DNA of 64,000 nucleotides from Gigaspora rosea (lineage: Eukaryota > Glomeromycota > Glomeromycetes > Diversisporales > Gigasporaceae), in the NCBI GenBank assembly GCA_003550325.1, contig QKWP01000660.1:55039-119038 (forward strand). Direction: 5' to 3'. How positions within the stretch are numbered: the stretch's first letter is position 1; each line of letters opens with the position of its first letter. Position numbers and translations under genes: made by a program. Positions 56,996-64,000 of the stretch are shown piece by piece. The notes under the pieces were generated by a model that was not told the DNA's origin, made no database searches, and worked only from the letters and a program-made list of their open reading frames with translations.

Positions 56996-57489
56996 AAATA
57001 AGGCATAGCATACAAAGGAGATATTTATGTGCATATATAGATAAAGTAAATTATAGTTAAGAATAATGAGATATGGGTATATATAGAAAAAAAATGAATA
57101 TGCATGTTCATATAGAGTGTGAATAAGATGTAGGTTCATTTGTAGAGAGAGCGGGTATGTACACCCTATACCACTCAAATTAAGGTCGCAAAAAATAGCA
57201 TATGACTATATAGGACAAGTATTATTGGGCACAAAAAAAAAAGTAAGAAGAACAAATACACAGGTTTGTAGAGGGTATAAAGAAGGTATATGAAGGTGAG
57301 TGTATAGATTTAGACAGGTCTGCCTTCAAATTAAAGCTAAAGGAATAGATTATAAGTATATGATATAGAGTATGGTTGGCCACAAAAAAAAAAAAAGAAG
57401 AATAAATGCACAGGGTTGTATATAGGTATAAATAATGTATATGCAAGCTAAGTTTGGTGCACATAGATAAGGCAGGTGTGTATATATAC

Positions 57490-57669
57490 CAGTGTTTAAA
57501 ATAGAAATTTTAATTTACCGGTACATGCACCTGTTATATAAAAAAATACCGGTTCAAAAAGAAAAAAACCTGCATTAGTAGAAAATGATTATCAGATTAT
57601 TGGGGGCACATAGATGGTTCAAAAAATTCCGGTATATGCAAGGATTTTTTCATACTATTTTATACACTG
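57490..57669. mobile_element. hAT-type MITE, CAGTGTTTAAAATAG family, copy 2 (internally deleted)
   Basis: CAGTGTTTAAAATAGAAATT ... CTATTTTATACACTG. The left flank is satellite, the right flank is unique DNA. No TSD around this copy alone. Confidence 0.85.
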
Positions 57670-58107
57670 TTAGGCACGTGCCCTTGTGACCTCGGTTATT
57701 GCTGAATTTGGGTTACTGGCCATCTCCAATATGGCAAAAGGATATTAGATCTGAGAGATATTAGTGATCAGGATGATTCTTGAGATATAAATAGTTGAGC
57801 ACAATAATTATAAATAAAGGCCGTATGGCTCTTTGGGAAAAAGTAATTTCCACCTTTGCTTTAATAACTACATATACTATTATAAATGTTTCTTTATTGT
57901 CTTTATTAAATAATACAAGTATATCTGATACATAATAAATATATACATTCATTAATTTTCTACAACCACGATTGTTTTCTATCAACTATCCCAAAACTCT
58001 GCCTAACCACTCAGCCAAATCTAACATGCCTTTTTCGACCTAATAAAAGTAACCAATTGCTGGTTACACAAAGCTAATCCTGTGACTCATCGACAGACTC
58101 GCATCAA
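57670..58107. other. Upstream region of the Sel1 pseudogene
   Basis: Unique sequence with no clear repeat. It could include the promoter; no defined motif identified. Confidence 0.4.
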
Positions 58108-59027
58108 ATGTCAACTAACAATGACATGCTTGCAGAGCACCTTGAAAACATCAACAGCTCATCAGATATTTCTCAAATAGCTAAAAACGTAACCCAATTG
58201 TGTTTAGAAAATAAGTCACATGACTTTCTTAATGAAATAATTAATAAAATGAGTACTTTGTTTATTAAAAAAAGATTAAAATGCAAAACTTTTCGTTTAA
58301 TTCTTGATAAATTAGAGCAATTTCTAATAAAGAAAAACGAAAATCCAGAGAAAATAATTAAATTTTGCTTATATCTTCAAAACAATCCTATTGCTCAAGT
58401 GATTCTTTCAAGTTGTTATTTGCTTGGTAAATGGGTTAAAAAGGATGAACATAAGGCATTCATTTATTGTCAAAATTTAGCAGAGATGGGCAATGCTATT
58501 GGTACATGTAATGTTGGATATTTTATCAATATGGAATTGTAGTTAAAAAAGATGAACATAAAGCATTTATTTATTACCAAAAAGCTGCAGAAATGGGAGA
58601 CATTGTTGGAATAATTCTTGCTGGATGTTGTCATTGGAATGGAATTGGAATTGGAGAGAATGAACATAAGGCATTCATTTATTATCGACAATTAGCAGAG
58701 ATGGGTAATGCTGCTGGTATATGTGGTGTTAAACATTGTTATCAACATGGAGTTGGTGTTGGAAAAGATGAAAATATGGCATTAATTTCTTATCTAAGAT
58801 CAGTAGAGATGGGTAATGCTTTTGCTATATGTTTTGTTGGACATTGTTATCAACATGGAGTTGGAGTTAAAAAGGATGAACATAAAGCATTTATTTACTA
58901 TCAAAAGGCTGCAGAAATAGGAGACAGTGAAGGAATGCTAAAAGTTGCTGAATGTTATCGAAGCGGAATTGGAATAACAAGAGATTTAAATAAAGCCAAA
59001 TACTGATATCAAAGGTAAATATTAACT
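58108..59027 (+). pseudogene. Sel1-like repeat protein, frameshifted
   Basis: The N-terminal 110 residues are helical and Leu/Lys-rich (SSDISQIAKNVTQLCLEN), as in fungal Sel1/kinase-associated proteins. From 58438, five 36-residue Sel1 repeats follow, typically KKDEHKAFIYYQKAAEMGD and then a G-x4-CY-x-x-GIGV turn. A single missing base near 58520 breaks repeat 1 (the next frame reads YQYGIVVKKDEHKAFIYY). After NKAKY a TGA (59004-59006) stands where the repeat normally has Trp, and the frame continues only YQR. Sel1 repeats form alpha-solenoid scaffolds for protein binding. These proteins are abundant in Rhizophagus. One frameshift could be sequencing error; the stop supports decay. Confidence 0.85.
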
Positions 59028-59723
59028 TGAACTGATTTAACCCAACTAAATTACAAGATCAGATGTATTTGAATTCAAAAAAATGTTAATTTAGGATCAG
59101 CATTAAAAGAAAATTAAACTAAAACCTTTTAAAATTTTTCTTTTGGGACGCAAATATAATTTCATAAACAAAGCTTGAGAAAAACTTGAGAAAAACTTGA
59201 GAACTAGATGATTTATTTTCTTTTTGAAAGTTTCATTCATTTCATCTAATCTTGGCATTAGATTGAGTAAATCTCGATCGTGCTGTGTAGCAAAGCATAA
59301 ATTACATTATTCATTACAATTTGGCAGATTTGAGCAATTTGACTTTTATTTAAATCTCCTACCTATAATTTTTTATGGATATAAGCTCCAATTATTGTAT
59401 TGGACTTTATAATTATGAAATTCAATCTGAATTGAATTTAAAATATACTCCCTGTTCATAATTGAAAAACTTAATACTGTAAGTACTGAAGTAGTAATCG
59501 TTCGTCATAAGTAATAAGACGTAAGTTAAGTACAGGATAAAAAAATTAGGAGGTTTAACATAGATCAATTTCCACAAATCTGCTAAATTTATTATCAAAT
59601 TATTTAACAAATTGATATACTGTATTAAATCACCGGTTAGGGAAAGAAAAGAAAAATAGGTATTAGCATAACTAACTTATTATAAATCCTATTGTTATTA
59701 ATTTATTACTAATCTTATTATTA
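59028..59723. other. Spacer between Sel1 and kinase pseudogenes
   Basis: AT-rich; direct repeat GAGAAAAACTTGAGAAAAAC at about 59178-59200. No gene. Confidence 0.4.
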
Positions 59724-60064
59724 TTGATTCTTTATAAATCCATTGTTATCAATTTATTTAAAATCTTAAATTTATTTAATTTTATAAATAAATATTATAT
59801 TCGCTACAAAGAATGGATGTACAATTCTGAAGTTTCTGAAATTGAAGAAATTGAAAATAAAGTGAAAAAGATATTAATTGATAACAAACATCATTTATCA
59901 TGGATTTCTTTTGAAGAGTTTAGGGATTTTGAGATGATAGGTAAAGGTGGATTTGCAACTGTTTATCGTGCTAGATGGATCATAAAAGAGAATTGGCATA
60001 CAGAAGTGTTGCGCTTAAATTACTTAATAAATCTAATAATTATCATGAAGAATTTATAAGAGAG

Positions 60065-60153
60065 GTAATTTTTAAATGTTTTTAATAATTATATTACTTG
60101 TGATTTATCATTTATATTAATTATTCAAATGGATTATTTCATTTAATAATAAG
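60065..60153 (+). other. Intron 1 of the kinase pseudogene
   Basis: GTAATT...AATAAG, phase 0. Removing it joins EEFIRE to LKAYCDIG, matching kinase subdomains III-IV. Confidence 0.75.
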
Positions 60154-60598
60154 TTAAAAGCGTATTGCGATATTGGTCTTAATGATCCAACCTTTTTAAA
60201 ATGTTTCGGTATATCAAAAGATAATGTTTCTAAAGATTATGTTCTTGTCATGGAATATGCTCATTATGGTAATTTACGCCAAATCTACATACTATAGCAC
60301 AAATGGATTGGAAAGATAAATTAAATCTGTTACAATGTATTGCTTCAGATCTTCATATTATTCATTCTCACAAACTTATTCATCGGGATTTACATAGTGG
60401 AAATATACTACAAGATAACTTGAAGAGTACATACATTGCGGATTTAGGATATTCGATAGCAGTTAATATTGCATTAAAATCAAAATCAGATGAAATTTAT
60501 GGAATTTTACAATTAATTGTACAGGTCTTATGTGGCAACCTGTGCTTTTTTCATTTACTTATTGGCACGGGATTGTTACATCAGCACCGTACAATAAG

Positions 60599-60727
60599 AT
60601 AGTTATTATATGGGTATGTTGAATAACCCATTACATACACGGGTTCATATTTAAATCCCGTGCCTTCGGCACAGAATATGAACCCATGTGTAACTGGGTT
60701 ATTCACTACAACCCATACAATAACTAT
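60599..60727. mobile_element. Small foldback MITE in the kinase (129 bp)
   Basis: ATAGTTATTATATGGGT ... and, inverted, ATAGTTATTGTATGGGT. The arms pair over about 53 bp around CCCGTGCCTTCGGCAC. About 70 bp of unexplained sequence lies between the kinase and its left end. Confidence 0.88.
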
Positions 60728-61135
60728 TATATATTGCTCCTGAAGTTTTGCAAAAACAACTATATACTAAAAAATCTGATATTTATTCATTTGGCATAAT
60801 AATGTGGGAAATTTTATATGGTAGATCTGTTACATTTGAACATAGTTCTGAATTACAATTTCAACTACAAGTTTGTGAGAGTTATCGACCACATATTTAC
60901 GAAAATACAGCAATATGCTATTCAGACTTAATGAAGAAGTGTTGGCACATGGAATCTGAAAAACGACCAATAGCAAAAGAAATTTATGATATTTTTGTAG
61001 AATGGCATAATAATGAAAATATTTTATCAGAATTATCCGAATCAGATAAAAAACTACAAAATATAACAAATATATATATTGAGTCTCATCACAAAAGTAG
61101 CATTATTTCACTTAATAATAGTTATAAATATCAAG

Positions 61136-61194
61136 GTAATTAAATTTTATTTTTTTGCTTTAATAAATCATATTTTTCTAACAATCTTTTATAG
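61136..61194 (+). other. Intron 2 of the kinase pseudogene
   Basis: GTAATT...TTATAG, 59 bp. Splicing gives YQG-SKLYEMKIPDIID; reading through gives a stop at 61141. Confidence 0.65.
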
Positions 61195-61238
61195 GTAGCA
61201 AATTATATGAAATGAAAATACCAGATATCATTGATTAA

Positions 61239-61571
61239 ACAAAGTATGTAGCCAATTTTTGGAAAAGAAAATATGGCAGTTGACATTACGATTATTAATA
61301 AGGATGTAGATATTGTAGAGATTCGTACATTCTATTTATATAATATTCAAAGTTTTTTCATATCATTCATATCGATCGATATCAATTCATTATACCCTTA
61401 TCAAAACTCCAAATTTTAAATGCCATGTTACCGATTAGAAGCAATCCTGAATAAAGGCAACCCTATTTTGTAATCATTTATTCATATAAATATATAAATA
61501 ACATAAAGCCTTGTACGTAGTTTACTATTAATGCAGTATAAATTGTTCCAAATTTAATTTATAGTCCTAGT
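61239..61571. other. Unique DNA downstream of the kinase
   Basis: No gene seen. Confidence 0.4.
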
Positions 61572-61806
61572 CAGTGTTTAAAATAGAAATTTTAATTTAC
61601 CGGTACATGCACCTGTTATATAAAAAAAATACCAAAAAACACCTGCATTAGTAGAAAATGATCATCAGATCATTGAGAGCGCACCGGGTACTTCAAAAAA
61701 TTCCGGATCATGCACCGTTTGTTGCACCGGCCCAAATTTAAAATACCGGTATATGCAATATAAAAAACGGTAGATCCAGATTTTTATCATGCTATTTTAT
61801 ACACTG
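61572..61806. mobile_element. hAT-type MITE, CAGTGTTTAAAATAG family, copy 3 (235 bp)
   Basis: Same orientation as copy 2. The left flank is unique, the right flank is satellite. No TSD around this copy alone. Confidence 0.88.
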
Positions 61807-62650
61807 ATACCCATACTGTTCTCAAATTATGAGTAATGGTATACAGGTATATAATACAGAGTATTTCAAAAAAAAAGTGAATGCACATATTTGTATAGAG
61901 TATAAATAATATATACAAGCAGGTATGTTGTATGTATATATAAGTAAGGCAGGTGTATACATCCCATACTGCTCTCAAATTAAGATTATAGATAATGGTA
62001 TAGAAGTGTACATTATAGAGTATTGACAGCTAAAAAAAAAAAAAGTGGGTATGCATGTTCTTAAGGGTATAAATAGGGTAGCAATCAATTAATCAACAAT
62101 CACTTCACTGATATAACATTTCACTAACAATTATTCACTGACAAGTTCATTTTACCGATAATTTATTTTACCAAAGCTCATTTCACTCAAAGTAATTCTG
62201 GCCATTGTCATTAGGGTCAGAGTAGAATTAGGTAGAATTAGAGCTAAAGTTAGGGTGCTTTTTGAAAAAAAAACTTGTCAGTGAAATGAACTTCAGTAAA
62301 ACAAACTGTCAATAAAATGGACTTGTTGGTGTGTATTTGTCAGTGAAATGTTATGTCAGTGAAGTGATTATTGGCAAAATAATACGAACCCATATAAATA
62401 TGGTATACAAACATGTATGTATATAAATGAGGCAGAGGTGTATACCCATACCATTCTCAAATTAAGATTAAAGTAAATGGTATATGAGTATATAGTACAG
62501 TGAATTGTTGGCTATACTGTACAAAAAAAAAAAAAAAGAGAAAAACAAATATGCAGGTTCGTATATAGGTATTAATAGAGCAAATGCATGTGTATGTTTA
62601 TGTGTATATATAGATGAGACTAGTGAGGACACCCAACATGGCCCTCAGAT
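61807..62650. repeat. Satellite-like array, right part
   Basis: Four or five units of the same repeat as 53900-57489 (for example TACTGCTCTCAAATTAAGAT at about 61967). Interrupted by the foldback MITE at 62076-62392. Confidence 0.88.
62076..62392. mobile_element. Foldback MITE, TGGGT/ACCCA ends, copy 2 (317 bp)
   Basis: Same length and ends as 40717-41033. Flanks share TATAAAT. Differences between the copies are mainly C-to-T and G-to-A (for example CACTTCACCGACATAAC against CACTTCACTGATATAAC). Confidence 0.9.
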
Positions 62651-62761
62651 TAAACTAGGTTAAAGAGTTCAAAAGAGATAAGAATGTTGGCAGAATGTCA
62701 TGTGATGGAGGTTAAGAAGTAGTTGTATATTTTATAGAAATATAATTAGTTTCTTGTAAAG

Positions 62762-62935
62762 TATAATCCTGCAATAGTCATATTTGTATTAGTTACAATC
62801 TCACTATAGTCACTTTAATTTTCTTATTTATTTATATATACTATATATAAATTTTAACTTTCTTTAGTCACAATCTCGCAATAGACACATAAAAAGTCTG
62901 ATTTTAGCACATGACTATTGTGGGGTTTGACTGTA
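62762..62935. mobile_element. Possible pogo/Tigger-like MITE
   Basis: The right end, inverted, reads TACAGTCAAACCCCACAATAG, typical of pogo/Tigger termini. The left end TATAATCCTGCAATAGTCAT is a weak match. The interior repeats CAATCTC.C.ATAG.CAC. Confidence 0.5.
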
Positions 62936-64000
62936 TATAAGTTTGTACAATTCTTGTCAACAATTCCATACTGAATTACATAATGAACAAGGTATTTTTG
63001 AGTGCGTGCGAGGGGGTTTTTTTAAATGGTATGATATTTATAGAGATTATTTATACCAGGAACAGAGTGATATATATCATGAAGTGTATGGTTTATAAGC
63101 ATTTTAGTAATGCAAAATCTCATAATTGATTGGACAATGTATTAAACATAATGAAATTTGAAATTCTGCATCTCTTAGTACTACGTTTATTTATTATATA
63201 AGAATTATTTAACCTTTAACTGTTTTTCTTTTGAATAAAGTACATGATAAAAAAAGCCTTCTTATTATTGTCTTTCAAAAATGCACTAACTAAATATGCT
63301 GTGATCTTTTTTTTATTATGTACTAGGATTTAAAATATGCAAACTGGATTTACCACCTCGCAACACAGATTTCATTCTAATGCGAAAATAATAGCAGATT
63401 TAATATAATTATTGAAATTATAGTAAATTTTGGTAATAATATATAATTGTTGATAATACAATTTTTGGCCAGTATATCATTTCAATATACTGGCTGAAAT
63501 TTTATTATCGAAAAATAATAATTCTACTAATTTGCAAATCAGCTGTAAATATTGAATTAAATACAAAATATAACTATCTATATCAGAGTTATTCAATATT
63601 ACTAAATTAGACTTTTCGTATAAATGCGAAATAAAAAGTGTTCTGAATTTTGATCAAATTAAGCTTAATCCTGGTCATTATTCGGATAATGCCCCCATAA
63701 AAAAAAGTGCTCTGGGGTGTGGTATGGATTGGTGCCAGGAATGCACAAAATGACACGATCAAAGTGATATATACAGGTGCATTGCACTGAATGGCACGGT
63801 AAACAGTAGTACAGAAATTGCGACAGAAGGTGGCATGTTATATCTTCATGATATGTGTTAATAGTAGTACATGTTGGTTCATTTCATGAAGAGCAAAAGG
63901 TCTATATACGATTTTTTTTAAAAAATTGTGATATCTCATAATTTTGCTAATGAAATTGTTCTGGGTTACAAAATTTTGATACATGTGTAATTAGTTTGTT
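62936..64000. other. AT-rich, no gene recognised
   Basis: At about 63430-63545 is a degraded relative of the mariner-type MITE at 11251 (TACTGGCTGAAATTTTATTATCG; right end CTACTAATTTGCAAATCAGC). Nothing coding seen to the end of the window. Confidence 0.45.

Larger units (their letters stand above)
53900..57489. repeat. Satellite-like tandem array, units about 150-190 bp (left part)
   Basis: Recurring landmarks: GTGTACACC..ATACTG, CTCTCAAATTAAGGTTAAGG, TATATAGTACAGAGTA, an A-tract of 7-12, GAATGCACATGTTTGTGT, then TATAAATAAGGCATAT. About 15 degenerate units, at roughly 54130, 54295, 54455, 54596, 54740, 54925, 55430, 55530, 55640, 55870, 56060, 56430, 56600, 57170 and 57330. Interrupted by two hAT MITEs and an ATTTGA-rich stretch. 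Open frames inside are repeat artefacts. Confidence 0.88.
59724..61238 (+). pseudogene. Tyrosine-kinase-like protein kinase with introns, MITE and frameshifts
   Basis: Start at 59724 or the in-frame ATG at 59817. Landmarks: SFEEFRDFEMIGKGGFATVY (Gly loop), frameshift near 59980, VALK with the ATP-binding Lys at 60017, EEFIRE (Glu of helix C). An 89-bp GT-AG intron, 60065-60153, is followed by LKAYCDIGLNDPTFLKCFGI. A frameshift near 60285 precedes LIHRDLHSGNIL (catalytic loop at 60381) and IADLGYS (DLG in place of DFG). A MITE at 60599-60727 lies next to the activation segment. Then YIAPEVLQKQLYTKKSDIYS, FGIIMWEILYG and CWHMESEKRP. A second intron, 61136-61194, leads to SKLYEMKIPDIID and TAA. 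TKL kinases of this type are greatly expanded in Glomeromycotina. Not functional here. Confidence 0.85.

Noticed and set aside
53899..57464. Several Tyr/Ile/Leu-rich frames in the satellite
   Set aside because: Each recurs with the repeat period; biased composition reflects TATA-rich repeats.
23172..59006. TGA read as Trp (alternative genetic code)
   Set aside because: TGG is used for Trp throughout, TAG and TAA also occur at conserved residues, and the same genes carry frameshifts; decay is the simpler explanation.

Overview
The window looks like nuclear DNA of a repeat-rich, very AT-rich fungus. The best fit is an arbuscular mycorrhizal fungus (Glomeromycotina, Rhizophagus-like). I infer this from three things: a Sel1-repeat gene next to a tyrosine-kinase-like (TKL) protein kinase gene with short GT-AG introns (both families are hugely expanded there), the types of transposon present, and the base composition. 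No rRNA, tRNA or CRISPR was recognised. There is one N at 93 and one at 42456.

Almost everything is transposable element (TE) or tandem repeat. 0.66-5.03 kb: decayed minus-strand LINE, interrupted by a hAT-like element (3180-4201). 5.59-8.13 kb: complete but decayed hAT transposon with BED finger, C-terminal dimerisation domain, terminal inverted repeats (TIRs) and a perfect 8-bp target-site duplication (TSD). 8.6-10.2 kb: degenerate tandem repeats with a foldback element. 10.4-16 kb: two-level tandem array (about 120-bp units inside units of about 770 bp) that has caught four TE insertions. 17.74-26.74 kb: young Ty3/gypsy element with 700/710-bp LTRs, a gag-protease ORF, RT-RNase H followed by a duplicated Cys-rich module, a separate integrase ORF and an extra 127-aa ORF. 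27.9-29.2 kb: decayed integrase gene with a 10-aa coding repeat. 29.6-31 kb: tandem repeat. 32.28-38.49 kb: nearly full-length minus-strand LINE (endonuclease, RT, RNase H, zinc knuckle). 38.6-40 kb: foldback elements and a LINE fragment. 40.0-50.9 kb: a very large imperfect palindrome, split by a second, decayed Ty3/gypsy element (41.81-47.86 kb) and by miniature inverted-repeat elements (MITEs). 49.7-53.5 kb: SINE-like insertions and stacked foldback elements. 53.9-57.5 and 61.8-62.65 kb: one satellite family of about 170 bp. It is split by a 4.3-kb block that carries the Sel1 and kinase pseudogenes and is bracketed by two same-orientation copies of a hAT-type MITE.

No intact host gene can be claimed; the Sel1 and kinase genes both carry frameshifts. 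The most interesting signals are: a 44-codon ORF inside both LTRs of the second gypsy element whose peptide is recognisably related to a peptide encoded in the 10.4-16 kb array; the MITE-bracketed gene block inside a satellite; the duplicated Cys-rich module and extra ORF of the young gypsy element; and many insertions with an identifiable empty site within the same window, which allows nesting and TSD lengths to be read directly.
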